Of a DNA stretch of 34,891 nucleotides, positions 7,366 to 15,738 are shown piece by piece. The translations under genes and the position numbers were made by a program. This DNA is from Candidatus Uhrbacteria bacterium (lineage in GTDB: Bacteria > Patescibacteriota > Patescibacteriia > UBA9934 > GWF2-40-263): assembly GCA_016209325.1 (NCBI GenBank), contig JACQWJ010000035.1, positions 1 through 34,891 of the forward strand, in the 5' to 3' direction. The stretch's first letter is position 1. Each line of letters opens with the position of its first letter. Under the pieces are notes generated by a model. It worked only from the letters and a program-made list of their open reading frames with translations, was not told the origin of the DNA and searched no databases.

Positions 7366-7396
7366 AAAAATCCGTCACGCGGGGTGACGGATTTTT
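7366..7396. terminator. Bidirectional terminator between the metallopeptidase gene and smc
   Basis: AAAAATCCGTCA (7366-7377) and TGACGGATTTTT (7385-7396) form a perfect 12-bp stem with the loop CGCGGGG. Both strands end in a T run. It serves two convergent genes. Confidence 0.92.
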
Positions 7397-7415
7397 CGGT
7401 CCCGGCGCCTTCCGG

Positions 7416-9719
7416 TCAACGCCTCGCCGTTCCCACATGTTCCATATCGGAGAGTTTGACCGAGAGCAGGTTGCTGACGCCGTCGTCGCCCATGGTGACG
7501 CCGTAGAGAACGTCGGCCTTCTCCATGCTCGCGCGGTTGTGGGTGATGACGATGAACTGGGTGAGGGTGCGAAGCTCCTCGAGGATGGCCGCGAAGCGGA
7601 GCGTGTTCGCTTCGTCGAGCGCGGCGTCGACCTCGTCGAGCACCACGAACGGGGCGGGATTGACGGTCATGATGGCGGACACGAGTGCGATCGAGGTGAG
7701 AGCTCGCTCGCCGCCTGAGAGGAGGTTCAGTGCCTTTAGTTTCTTGCCGGGCGGCGTGGCTTGGATGTCGATGCCGAGGACGCGGTCCTCCCGCTCACGG
7801 ACGCCGTGGCGCAGTTCCTCAATCGGTTGCTCCTCGTGTTGCCGTTCGGCCTCTCCCGTGTCCGCCAAGGCCCGCTCCGGGGTCAGGTCCGTTCCCTCTT
7901 CCGCCAACTCTGCGGCCGTTAGCTTCACGAGCTCGCACGAGCCCCCACCGAATAGGATCTTAAAGAACCGCTCGAATTCCCGGTTGATCTTGCGGAAGGC
8001 TTCCTCGGACTGGCCGCGGATCTTCTGGTCGAGTTCGTCGACGATTTTTTCCGTCGATTTCAGCGCTCCCCGCAGGTCTCCTACCTGTCCTTCGAGGAAG
8101 GTCCAGCGGCCGTTTGTCTCCTCGTATTCCTTGACGATTTCCGGATCGATGCCACCGATGAGCTCGAGCTGGTAGCGCAAGCGTTGGATGTCGGGGAAGA
8201 GGGCCTCTGCGTTCACGCCTTTCGCCGGACGCTGCCCCCGGATTGAAGCGGCCAGGTCCTTCGTCTCGGTCTCCAGTTCCCGGCCCAGGTTCCGTTCCCG
8301 CTCCTCGAGGCGCGCGAGGTCGATCTGAACGGCGTGCTGACGCATCTCGAGTTCGTGGAGGAGCCGCTGCCGCTCCCGAAGGTCGCGCTGGATTTCGAAG
8401 AGTTCGCTCCGTTGCCTGCGCTCCGTATGTGCGTGCGCTTCCATGGCCTGTTCGACCTCGTCGAGGCGCTTCTCGGTTTGTGTCCGCTTTTTCCGGAGTT
8501 CTTCGATGCGGTTGAGGACCCCCGGGTCTGGCTTGAAGTCTTCGGGCGCCGGGCGCTGCAGGCGTCCCACTAGCTGTGAGGAGCGCTTCACCCCTGCGTC
8601 GAGCGCCGCCTCGATCGCCGGAAGCTCGTCCAGCGCCTTGACCAAACGCAACTGTTCCAGCAGCTCCTGCTGGTCCCGGTGGATGTCCTCAACTTCGGCG
8701 ATAATTTTCGACAGGGGCAGGGGCGCCCAGTTCGACTGCGCCCGCACCTTGGCCAGCTCGAGCTGCCGCTGAAGCTCGAACTCCTCGTCGCGGAGACGCG
8801 TGCGCTCCTGTTGCAGTTCACGGTAGGTTTTCTGCAGGGCGAGCAGGCCGGCATCCTCCGGAGGGCGGTCATCTTCAGCTTCCGCGCTTGCCAGCCGTCC
8901 TTCCGCTTCCTGAATGCGCGTCTGGGCCTGGGCAAGCTCGTGCCCTACTGTCTGGTGCTTTCCACGCGCCTGCAGGAGCTCGTCCTGCACGTTCCACCAG
9001 AGGGAGCCGTAGTATGTTGTCTGCAACGACCGGAGCTCTGCCTCGACCTCCCCGCGTTTTTCGAGTCGGTTTACCTGACGCTTCAAGCTCTTCAACCGCG
9101 GTTCGAGCTCGCGGAGCAGCATCTCCACTTCCTCCAGGTTCTCGTACGTTCGCTTCAGCTTCAGCATGGCCTCGTGCCGCTTGAGCTGGAGGGGCTTCAC
9201 CCCCGTCGCGTCGTCAAAGAACGCTTTTCGTTCCTCGGGAGTAGCCAGCAGGATGTGGTCGACCATGCCTTGGCCGATGACCGAGTACGACTGCTGTCCG
9301 ACGTTCGCTTCGGCAAGCAGGAGGCGGATGTCGGAGAGGCGTGTTTCCGTCCCGTTCAGGAGGTAGGCTGACTCCCCGTCGCGGTACAGTCGCCGGGTGA
9401 TGACCACCTCGGCGAAGTCGATCGGCATGGCCCGTTCGCGGTTGTCGAACGTGAGGCTGACCTCGGCAAACCCCGCGCGCCCGCGCCCAGCCGAACCGGA
9501 GAAAATGACGTCCTGCGACTGTTTGCCGCGCAGCAGTTTCAGACTCTGCTCTCCGAGCGCCCAGCGGATGGCGTCCGCCACGTTCGACTTGCCCGACCCG
9601 TTCGGCCCCACGATGCACGTGATCGCGTTCCCCCCGTTTGCGGACGTCGACGGAAAAACGAGTCCCGTCTTTTGGGCGAACGTCTTGAATCCGTGGAGCT
9701 CGAGTCGGGCCAGATGCAT
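7416..9719 (-). CDS. smc: Short SMC-family chromosome condensation ATPase, apparently without hinge
   Basis: A 767-residue protein with both SMC head halves. The N-terminal head has Walker A GPNGSGKS at 38-45 and the Q-loop region GQQSYSVIGQG. The C-terminal head has signature LSGGERALTS at 667, Walker B FVVLDEVDAALDEAN from 691, and the His switch ITHNR. Bacterial SMC is usually near 1,150-1,200 residues, with two long coiled-coil arms and a Gly-rich hinge of about 150 residues. Here the arms total about 380 residues, and between them only a Pro-containing break (APLPLSKI, then RPAPEDFKPDPG) interrupts the heptads. I see no hinge and no CxxC zinc hook. An acidic insert of about 40 residues precedes the signature region. 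The -10 box lies 9 nt from the ATG. Confidence 0.9.
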   Translation of the reverse strand: MHLARLELHGFKTFAQKTGLVFPSTSANGGNAITCIVGPNGSGKSNVADAIRWALGEQSLKLLRGKQSQDVIFSGSAGRGRAGFAEVSLTFDNRERAMPIDFAEVVITRRLYRDGESAYLLNGTETRLSDIRLLLAEANVGQQSYSVIGQGMVDHILLATPEERKAFFDDATGVKPLQLKRHEAMLKLKRTYENLEEVEMLLRELEPRLKSLKRQVNRLEKRGEVEAELRSLQTTYYGSLWWNVQDELLQARGKHQTVGHELAQAQTRIQEAEGRLASAEAEDDRPPEDAGLLALQKTYRELQQERTRLRDEEFELQRQLELAKVRAQSNWAPLPLSKIIAEVEDIHRDQQELLEQLRLVKALDELPAIEAALDAGVKRSSQLVGRLQRPAPEDFKPDPGVLNRIEELRKKRTQTEKRLDEVEQAMEAHAHTERRQRSELFEIQRDLRERQRLLHELEMRQHAVQIDLARLEERERNLGRELETETKDLAASIRGQRPAKGVNAEALFPDIQRLRYQLELIGGIDPEIVKEYEETNGRWTFLEGQVGDLRGALKSTEKIVDELDQKIRGQSEEAFRKINREFERFFKILFGGGSCELVKLTAAELAEEGTDLTPERALADTGEAERQHEEQPIEELRHGVREREDRVLGIDIQATPPGKKLKALNLLSGGERALTSIALVSAIMTVNPAPFVVLDEVDAALDEANTLRFAAILEELRTLTQFIVITHNRASMEKADVLYGVTMGDDGVSNLLSVKLSDMEHVGTARR

Positions 9720-9728
9720 AGCGGAAGC

Positions 9729-9734
9729 ATTATA
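9729..9734 (-). promoter_or_regulatory. -10 box of smc, nearly leaderless
   Basis: TATAAT on the minus strand ends 9 nt before the smc ATG at 9719. Transcription would begin within 1-3 nt of the start codon. No good -35 box is visible. Confidence 0.55.
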
Positions 9735-9808
9735 ACGGGTTGCGCTCTGACGGGGTAGAGGCCAGCATCCCCAATCCTAAAATCTCAACGCTCACGTCTT
9801 CCATCTTC

Positions 9809-9837
9809 TTGCATCCACGGGATTTCCGCGCTATAAT
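9809..9837 (+). promoter_or_regulatory. Promoter of the DHH phosphoesterase gene
   Basis: TTGCAT (9809-9814), 17 bases, then the perfect -10 TATAAT (9832-9837). The start point near 9844 leaves a leader of about 16 nt without a Shine-Dalgarno sequence. It is divergent from the smc promoter. Confidence 0.8.
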
Positions 9838-9859
9838 CCACCCCTTCTTCAGGCTCGCT

Positions 9860-10834
9860 ATGCACCAGTACCTCTTTCACCAGATGCACGACAGGCTTCT
9901 TCGGGCGAAGCGGGTGCTTCTCATTGCCGACGAACGGATCGACGGGGACTCGCTCGGTTCCTCCTTGGCTGTCGCCGACTACCTGCATCGCCTGGGCACG
10001 CCCTTTCGTGTTCTGGTTTCCGGCCCCGTTCCGGAGAAGTACCGGTTCTTGCCGCATGCCGACTGGTGTACCGACGATCCGGCCGTCCTTGCCGACCCGC
10101 ACATCGATCTCGCTGTTTCCTTCGACTGCTCGAACGAGGTTTATGTGAACCGTCTCCTGTCCCAAGTGCCCCACCGGCCGTTTCTCATCAATGTTGACCA
10201 TCACAAGACGAATGTCGGCTACGGCGACCTAAACCTGGTCTTCGTCGAGGCACCTGCCACTTGCGAGGTCGTTCATCAATTTTTCGACGTCAACCGCATT
10301 GTCCCGAGCAAGCAGTCGGCCACGGTCCTCCTATGCGGCATCGCGTTCGACACCACCGTTTTCTTCAACGACGGCACCAACGCCAGGGCCTTTGACGCCG
10401 CCTCGCAGCTCGTCCTCCACGGGGCCCGTCCCCACGATGTCATTCGTCTCTTGTTCCGTAACCGCACCGTGCCGGCGCTCCGCATGTGGGGCACGGCCCT
10501 CGAACGCCTGCGTCGGCACGCGGAGAGCGGCTGTGTTTCGACCTGCATCCTGCGTCGTGATATCGAGGAGAACGATGTAACGGACGACGAGGTCGATGGT
10601 CTGTCGGATTTCCTGAACGTCGTCGTGAACGCGCACACGCTGTTCGTTCTGAAGGAGACCCGTGAGGGCGGAATCAAGGTGAGCATGCGCACCTCCGTCT
10701 ACGATGTCGCCCGGCTGGCCCGCGCGTTCGGTGGCGGGGGACACGTGAAGGCCGCCGGGTTCACGCTCCGCCATGCCTGTCTGGTTCCCGGGGAAGGGAA
10801 CGCCTGGCGCGTGGCTTCGCTCCCGAGAACGTGA
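9860..10834 (+). CDS. DHH/DHHA1 phosphoesterase (NrnA-like nanoRNase / pAp phosphatase)
   Basis: A 324-residue protein of the NrnA type, which degrades 2-5-nt RNA and dephosphorylates pAp using Mn ions. Motifs: DGDSLGS (from residue 24), AVSFDCS, the signature VDHHKTN, GIAFDTTVFF, and the C-terminal DHHA1 motif GGGGHVKAAGF. In motif I the metal-binding His of HxxPDxD seems replaced by Asp (ADERIDGDS), so one ligand is changed. The ATG at 9860 is chosen because the promoter -10 ends 22 nt upstream and the encoded protein then starts at the family position. It is the first gene of a plus-strand run. Confidence 0.85.
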   Translation: MHQYLFHQMHDRLLRAKRVLLIADERIDGDSLGSSLAVADYLHRLGTPFRVLVSGPVPEKYRFLPHADWCTDDPAVLADPHIDLAVSFDCSNEVYVNRLLSQVPHRPFLINVDHHKTNVGYGDLNLVFVEAPATCEVVHQFFDVNRIVPSKQSATVLLCGIAFDTTVFFNDGTNARAFDAASQLVLHGARPHDVIRLLFRNRTVPALRMWGTALERLRRHAESGCVSTCILRRDIEENDVTDDEVDGLSDFLNVVVNAHTLFVLKETREGGIKVSMRTSVYDVARLARAFGGGGHVKAAGFTLRHACLVPGEGNAWRVASLPRT

Positions 10835-10880
10835 TACCGTTTTGGTATTCTCTTGACCTTGTATTTCTTTCGCATCCCTT

Positions 10881-12488
10881 ATGCATAAGATGTTCTTGAA
10901 GCTCGCTGTCATGTTTGTGTTATGCGTGCAAATAGTTCCATTGAAAGCACTCGCCGATGAGATTGTCACACCGACCACCACACCGGAAGTCGTTGTCGAC
11001 GTTGTCCCAGCCGTCACACAGGAAACGATTCCGGAGACCCTTTCTGTGGAGGGTGTTGTGCCTCCAGTCGTCCAGCACATCACACCAGACCTCGTTCCCG
11101 TCACGGAGGATTCCACTCCCGTTCCTGTCGCGGAAACGGAATCCGTCACCGACGACGAGGAACCCTCTGATCCAAGGATCGAGGAAACCACAAAAGACTT
11201 CACAAACATCATCCCTCAGACCACCGAGTACACCTGTGGTCCTGCCGCGCTTGCCACACTCATCCTTCAAAAGGGTGGGGCGGCGGGAGACGAGATGGCT
11301 ATTGTCGAGCTGTCTCAGACGACCGAGGAGTATGGAACAACACTGCTTGGACTCAAGAAGGCCGCGAGCTCGCTCGGCTACGACGTGAAGATGAAGCGCT
11401 GGAGTCTGCCTGCTCTGAAAATCGCAACACTTCCCGTCCTTGTAAATGACAAAGCCCCAGATGGCTCTGCCCATTACTCCGTAGTCGTCGCGTTCACGGA
11501 CTCCACGGTCAAACTCGCCGATACAAAGCTTGGCAACATCGAGCTCGATATCGACGACTTCGAGAAGTCCTACACCGGAACCACACTCACCATCACCCCA
11601 AAGAAAACCGTCACAGACGGCATGAGCATCGAAGCAGTTGCCAACATCCTCGACGCGAACCCGTCTGAGGTCATCGCATTCGATCAAGATGGCAACGTGA
11701 TCCCCGTCGATCAACTCGATGATGTATACGATGACGAGGCTTCGACGGTGACGGGGAAAGGAGGCGTCTCCTCGGTCGAGATCAGTGTCAAATCACTTTC
11801 AAAGACAATGCGCGTCGCTTTTGAAGCACTCGGGGTCAACACCATTTCCGCTGTTGTCACCGCAAGTGGTCAGGTCACGGCGATTTCAGGCATGAGTACC
11901 GCCATGCGAGCACTCGTAAAAACAATCATCGGCCCCCTGTACGACGCGATCCAACTCCTCGTCCAAAAGGAGATGTGGACGGCGGGAGCTGCCTTGCTGA
12001 ATAAAAATCGTCCGATCTCTTCGGCTTTGATGCTCCATGCATTGAAGCTCAATCCAAAAAACATCAAGATTACGGAGAAGAACCAGGGATCGTATGGGAA
12101 TGTGGTGGACGAAATTAAGGGATCACAGATCTTTAAGGATTGCCTTAAATCGGCCACCAGTAATGCTAAAAAGACGAATGCAAAATCTTTCGATGTGACG
12201 GTATGTCCTGATAAAAATGGAAAAACAATAGATGGGATCGAGTTTATAAAAAATGACAATAAAGATCTCTATACATCTATCAAAACCGCTGATATTCGTA
12301 TCATAGGAACACAAAAAAATGGCACATGGAATTTGACTGTAAAAATATCTGATCTATACAATTTTGAACTACATAACTATGACATAAACAATTGGGCATC
12401 ATGGGCAAACAATGCAGCTGTGGTGAGTCTGTTCCTCGGGGTCATCACCAAGTATGACGTGGTCATCTCATTTGACACTACGCGTTAA
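10881..12488 (+). CDS. Secreted C39-like cysteine peptidase with AT-rich C-terminal module (toxin candidate)
   Basis: A 535-residue protein. A signal peptide (residues 1-25, cut after ALA) is followed by a Thr/Pro/Val/Glu-rich linker to about 105. A C39-type papain-fold peptidase follows at about 109-240, with oxyanion Gln113, Cys119 in YTCGPAAL, His198 in SAHYSV and Asp214 in LADTKLG, so it looks active. Residues 240-370 hold a region with DQDGNVIPVDQ and a helical part. From about residue 370 (nt 11990 on) the DNA becomes AT-rich with A-ending codons, and the protein changes to a Lys/Asn-rich module ending YDVVISFDTTR. This composition shift inside one gene is typical of polymorphic toxins with exchangeable C-terminal effectors. 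The next gene, 12 nt downstream, is equally AT-rich and could be its immunity protein. Confidence 0.75.
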   Translation: MHKMFLKLAVMFVLCVQIVPLKALADEIVTPTTTPEVVVDVVPAVTQETIPETLSVEGVVPPVVQHITPDLVPVTEDSTPVPVAETESVTDDEEPSDPRIEETTKDFTNIIPQTTEYTCGPAALATLILQKGGAAGDEMAIVELSQTTEEYGTTLLGLKKAASSLGYDVKMKRWSLPALKIATLPVLVNDKAPDGSAHYSVVVAFTDSTVKLADTKLGNIELDIDDFEKSYTGTTLTITPKKTVTDGMSIEAVANILDANPSEVIAFDQDGNVIPVDQLDDVYDDEASTVTGKGGVSSVEISVKSLSKTMRVAFEALGVNTISAVVTASGQVTAISGMSTAMRALVKTIIGPLYDAIQLLVQKEMWTAGAALLNKNRPISSALMLHALKLNPKNIKITEKNQGSYGNVVDEIKGSQIFKDCLKSATSNAKKTNAKSFDVTVCPDKNGKTIDGIEFIKNDNKDLYTSIKTADIRIIGTQKNGTWNLTVKISDLYNFELHNYDINNWASWANNAAVVSLFLGVITKYDVVISFDTTR

Positions 12489-12500
12489 AGACATCTTTTT

Positions 12501-13205
12501 ATGCACAAAAAAGATGTCTTGCGTTGGCTTGCGATTCTCATAGCGATCCTCATTTCCATCATCTTAAGTATCCGTTCTCAACCGTTCCAGGAACGGGTCG
12601 TGCTCGCCAAGGAACTGTACGAGAAATGTGAGACGCATCTATCCTTAGATGCCATCAACAAAAAACTTTGTTCTTTTTCTGTTGTATTAGATGCAATTTT
12701 TAATCCAGAAAACAATGTCAAACTGAGAGAAATTATCGCGAGATGTGCATCCGATTGGTTGGATAAATCTATGGAAACAAGAGACTGTTACGGGGTGATA
12801 ACGATTGAGAGAACACCTGAACGTCGATTCTATGACACGACATACAGAATTCATGTTAATAAAAAACATGTTTACAATACGATTATTGGTATTAACCAAG
12901 TCGAACGATTTCTTGTTGTCGGAGATTTTTTGTATGTCATCAATCAATCTTTGAGTTTTGTGGATGATGCTCAAGAAGGATACCATTCTTACTTGATCAA
13001 TGATGATATTGGATTTATTTATTATTCCGACGAGCAAGTGTCTGATTATTTAGTAATTAACACGAAAACAGGCGATATCCGCACATATCTCGCACCGGAT
13101 GACGTTCCAGAGTCAGAGCGAGCTTTCTTTGAGCAGATTGCGACCCACAAACCAAGGTTTGATTGTGAAAAATATTTTGGAGATATTTGTAACTTGTGGT
13201 TATGA
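12501..13205 (+). CDS. AT-rich membrane-anchored protein, candidate immunity protein
   Basis: A protein of 234 residues that I do not recognise. One hydrophobic segment at about 9-24 (WLAILIAILISIILS) anchors it, most likely with the bulk outside the cytoplasm. It contains six Cys in the soluble part (KCETH, LCSFS, RCASD, DCYGV, DCEKY, ICNLW), suggesting disulfides. The gene is strikingly richer in A+T than every housekeeping neighbour. It begins 12 nt after the stop of the C39 protein gene and has no promoter of its own, so the two form one operon. The setting and composition suggest immunity to the upstream protein's C-terminal module; the sequence alone does not prove it. Confidence 0.65.
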   Translation: MHKKDVLRWLAILIAILISIILSIRSQPFQERVVLAKELYEKCETHLSLDAINKKLCSFSVVLDAIFNPENNVKLREIIARCASDWLDKSMETRDCYGVITIERTPERRFYDTTYRIHVNKKHVYNTIIGINQVERFLVVGDFLYVINQSLSFVDDAQEGYHSYLINDDIGFIYYSDEQVSDYLVINTKTGDIRTYLAPDDVPESERAFFEQIATHKPRFDCEKYFGDICNLWL

Positions 13206-13213
13206 TGTTTTCC

Positions 13214-13219
13214 TAATCT
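13214..13219 (+). promoter_or_regulatory. Possible -10 box of clpP
   Basis: TAATCT ends 9 nt before the clpP ATG. The -35 region is weak. The words GCATCCCT before this ATG and GCATCCCTT before the ATG at 10881 are alike. Confidence 0.35.
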
Positions 13220-13228
13220 TGCATCCCT

Positions 13229-13843
13229 ATGCCTTCCCATCCCTTGAACATCCGCTCCCAGTTCCTCATCCCGACGGTCATCGAGAAGACCCACTACGGC
13301 GAGCGAGCCTACGATATTTACTCACGCCTCTTGAAGGATCGCATCATCTTTCTTGGTACGGAGATCGACGATGGGGTGGCAAACACGGTCATCGCCCAGT
13401 TTCTCTTTCTCGAAAGCCAGGACAAGACGAAGGACATCAAGCTTTATGTGAACTCTCCCGGCGGCTCGGTCACGGCCGGGCTCGCGATCTACGACGCCAT
13501 GCAGTACGTGCAGCCCGACGTCTCGACCATCTGCATCGGCATGGCGGCCTCCATGGGGGCGGTGCTCCTTGCCGCCGGCGCCAAGGGTAAGCGCTTCGCT
13601 CTGCCGCATTCCGAGATCATGATCCACCAGGTCCTCGGCGGCGTGCAGGGGCAGGCGACCGACATCAAGATCCACGCCGAGCGCATCTTCAAGATGAAGG
13701 ACAGCCTGAACACCATCCTTGCGCACCACACGGGCCAATCAAAGGAAAAAGTCGAAAAGGACACGGACCGCGACTACTTCCTCGATGCCGAAGACGCGGT
13801 CACTTACGGCCTCATCGACAAGATGATCGAGAAGACCTCCTGA
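13229..13843 (+). CDS. clpP: ATP-dependent Clp protease proteolytic subunit
   Basis: A 204-residue serine peptidase that forms the tetradecameric barrel fed by ClpX or ClpC. The catalytic triad is visible: Ser108 in GMAASMGA, His133 in MIHQV and Asp182 in DRDYF. The substrate-binding strand [15 protein letters not shown] and the N-terminal loop region ([23 protein letters not shown]) are typical. Length is normal. It follows the AT-rich cassette, and the base composition returns to GC-rich here. A clean terminator follows. Confidence 0.97.
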   Translation: MPSHPLNIRSQFLIPTVIEKTHYGERAYDIYSRLLKDRIIFLGTEIDDGVANTVIAQFLFLESQDKTKDIKLYVNSPGGSVTAGLAIYDAMQYVQPDVSTICIGMAASMGAVLLAAGAKGKRFALPHSEIMIHQVLGGVQGQATDIKIHAERIFKMKDSLNTILAHHTGQSKEKVEKDTDRDYFLDAEDAVTYGLIDKMIEKTS

Positions 13844-13861
13844 CTCTCTGCAATTAGCAAG

Positions 13862-13894
13862 AAAAGACGTTATGACTGTTTATAGCGTCTTTTT
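13862..13894 (+). terminator. Terminator after clpP
   Basis: AAAAGACGTTAT and ATAGCGTCTTTT form a stem with one G-T pair, followed by a T run. It begins 18 nt after the clpP stop. Confidence 0.85.
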
Positions 13895-13905
13895 GACATA
13901 GAGCA

Positions 13906-13934
13906 TTGACATTTATAAGGCTTTCTGATACACT
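13906..13934 (+). promoter_or_regulatory. Promoter of the secreted surface-module gene
   Basis: TTGACA (13906-13911), 17 bases, TACACT (13929-13934). Transcription would start near 13941 and give a leader of about 50 nt. Confidence 0.75.
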
Positions 13935-13992
13935 AGCCGGTCTAATTTACGCCCCGGGAGAAGACCGCGGGCAAAGCCGTAAGACCATTCGT

Positions 13993-15681
13993 ATGCATGT
14001 ACGCAACATCGTCCTCGCGGGTCTGGCCTTGGCCACGGCCTTCAACCCCCTCGCTTACCGCGGCCAAGCCGACGCCGGCGCTTGGGAACCAATCCAAGCC
14101 ACACAGGCCTGGAATTACGATCATTACAAGGTCGAGAAGCTCGCTTTTGCCGGGAATGCCGAGGGACCCCTGTCTTTGGGATCTCACGTTGTTGTGGCCG
14201 AGCCGGTCGAGACCTGCCAAACGAATCCGTGCGAACGCTACAACGTCTATTTCCTGAAGGACGGCATGCGCCGCCTTATCTCCAACGTGCCGGCGGAAGC
14301 GCTCAGCGAGGGACGCTACTTTGCCAATGGTGAAGCCTTCGTCTACGTGGACGCGGCTGACTTGGAAAACCACACCTGGGATGTCGTCGGGGTGAACCCC
14401 GACACGGGCGAGGAAACCACCTATGCCGACGATTTCTTTATGGACGGTGTGGTCGAGATGGACGTCCTTGTGGACGGCGGGATGACGTATCTTAACCCCA
14501 CCCTCAACTGGAACGGCCATACTGGCTATTCTCAGGCTACCATTTATTCCTACAACAAGAAGGCCGACGACATGCGCGTCGTGACCAAGCACTGGATCCT
14601 GAACCATGAGGATATCCAGGACACCCAGGACGGCCGCGTGCTGTCGCGTATGGTGTTTCCGGACGGCAACAAGCAGCTCTGGATCTACGACACCTCCAAG
14701 GATCCAGTCGACATGCGGGCCGTGCCTGGCACGTGGACGCCGCCGAATGAAGACATTGTGGGCGCCCACTTCCGGGAGGACGGTTCGGTCGAATACTTCC
14801 AAATGTACCAGCGCTACGTCTTTGACGGCACGAACGCCGTGGCACAGGGTGACCACCTCACTTGGTACCGGGAGGGCGACGACGCCTTTCAGGTCGTAAA
14901 TGGCCGCATGGCGTGGCTTGATTCTGAGGACACGCTCCGGGTGAGCGATACCGACGGAACCCTGAATCTCGGCACGATCGGCTATCCGCAGACGTTCCAC
15001 CTCGATGCCGACCGCCTGTTCTACGCTTCGGAAAACGCGGGCAAAATGTACGAATTCGGAAGTGGAAAGACCACGGACCTCTCGTTTGCCGCGACCGACA
15101 GCCTGGGATCGATCCTGGTCGGCACGGACGCCTCGGGCCGCGTGTGGTACCGGGACACGGAAACCGGCACACAATTTTCCCTCGGCTATGGCTCCCGCCC
15201 GACGCTCGCCGATGAGACGCATGTCTACTGGCGCGACGGGGCCGGTATTTACGAGGCGACAGTCGCCGCCGGAGCCCTCATTCAGGCTTCCACGGCTCGC
15301 GCTGTGAAGATGGGCGGATCCGCCTCGACCTATCTCGTGGTCGACAATATCAAGCATGAGATCCCCAATGAGCGGGTCTTTGCCAGCTGGTTTGCCGATT
15401 GGAAGGAAGTCGAGACCGTCTCGAAGAGCGAGCTCGCCGCCCTCGCGGAGGGGCCCAAGGCCTCCTACGCGCCCGGCTCTCGCTTGAAGATCGCAGGAGA
15501 TCCCAAGATGTACATGGTTGGCACGGATACCAAGTTGCACTGGATCACGACTCAGATCATTGCCGAACAGGTGTTCGGAGCCGTCTGGAACAAGGGCATC
15601 ATTGAGATCAACCAGCTTGATCTTACCGAACTCGTCCTCGGTCAGCCGATCTTGACCGAGCGCGACGCCCAGACGTTCTGA
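13993..15681 (+). CDS. Secreted beta-rich protein with a C-terminal surface module
   Basis: A 562-residue protein. The signal peptide ends near residue 30 (ALATAFNPLAYRGQADA). Residues about 50-430 are rich in beta-type segments with repeated turns such as DTDGTLNLG and GTDASGRVWY, which suggests a propeller fold; no named family is certain. Residues about 435-555 form a module with TYLVVDNIKHEIPNERVFASW, then SYAPGSRLKIAGDPKMYMV and LHWITTQIIAEQVFG. I associate this with many extracellular proteins of candidate-phyla-radiation bacteria; its role is unknown. The ATG at 13993 gives an intact signal peptide; upstream codons in this frame overlap the promoter. It has its own promoter and terminator. 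Confidence 0.8.
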   Translation: MHVRNIVLAGLALATAFNPLAYRGQADAGAWEPIQATQAWNYDHYKVEKLAFAGNAEGPLSLGSHVVVAEPVETCQTNPCERYNVYFLKDGMRRLISNVPAEALSEGRYFANGEAFVYVDAADLENHTWDVVGVNPDTGEETTYADDFFMDGVVEMDVLVDGGMTYLNPTLNWNGHTGYSQATIYSYNKKADDMRVVTKHWILNHEDIQDTQDGRVLSRMVFPDGNKQLWIYDTSKDPVDMRAVPGTWTPPNEDIVGAHFREDGSVEYFQMYQRYVFDGTNAVAQGDHLTWYREGDDAFQVVNGRMAWLDSEDTLRVSDTDGTLNLGTIGYPQTFHLDADRLFYASENAGKMYEFGSGKTTDLSFAATDSLGSILVGTDASGRVWYRDTETGTQFSLGYGSRPTLADETHVYWRDGAGIYEATVAAGALIQASTARAVKMGGSASTYLVVDNIKHEIPNERVFASWFADWKEVETVSKSELAALAEGPKASYAPGSRLKIAGDPKMYMVGTDTKLHWITTQIIAEQVFGAVWNKGIIEINQLDLTELVLGQPILTERDAQTF

Positions 15682-15692
15682 TTATTCAGAAC

Positions 15693-15725
15693 AAAAAATC
15701 CCGTCTCTCGCGAGGCGGGATTTTT
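15693..15725. terminator. Bidirectional terminator before rplS
   Basis: AAAAAATCCCG and CGGGATTTTT with extra pairs toward the loop CTCGCG. It has T runs on both strands and lies between the convergent ends of the surface-module gene and rplS. Confidence 0.88.
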
Positions 15726-15738
15726 GGTATGCGATCGT

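Noticed and set aside
9740-9859. Extended start of the DHH phosphoesterase
   Set aside because: The extension would include the promoter at 9809-9837 and has no homology; the ATG at 9860 is preferred.
13942-15540. Long antisense open frame opposite the surface-module gene
   Set aside because: It mirrors the codon pattern of the plus-strand gene, which has a signal peptide, promoter and terminator. The product has no recognisable features.
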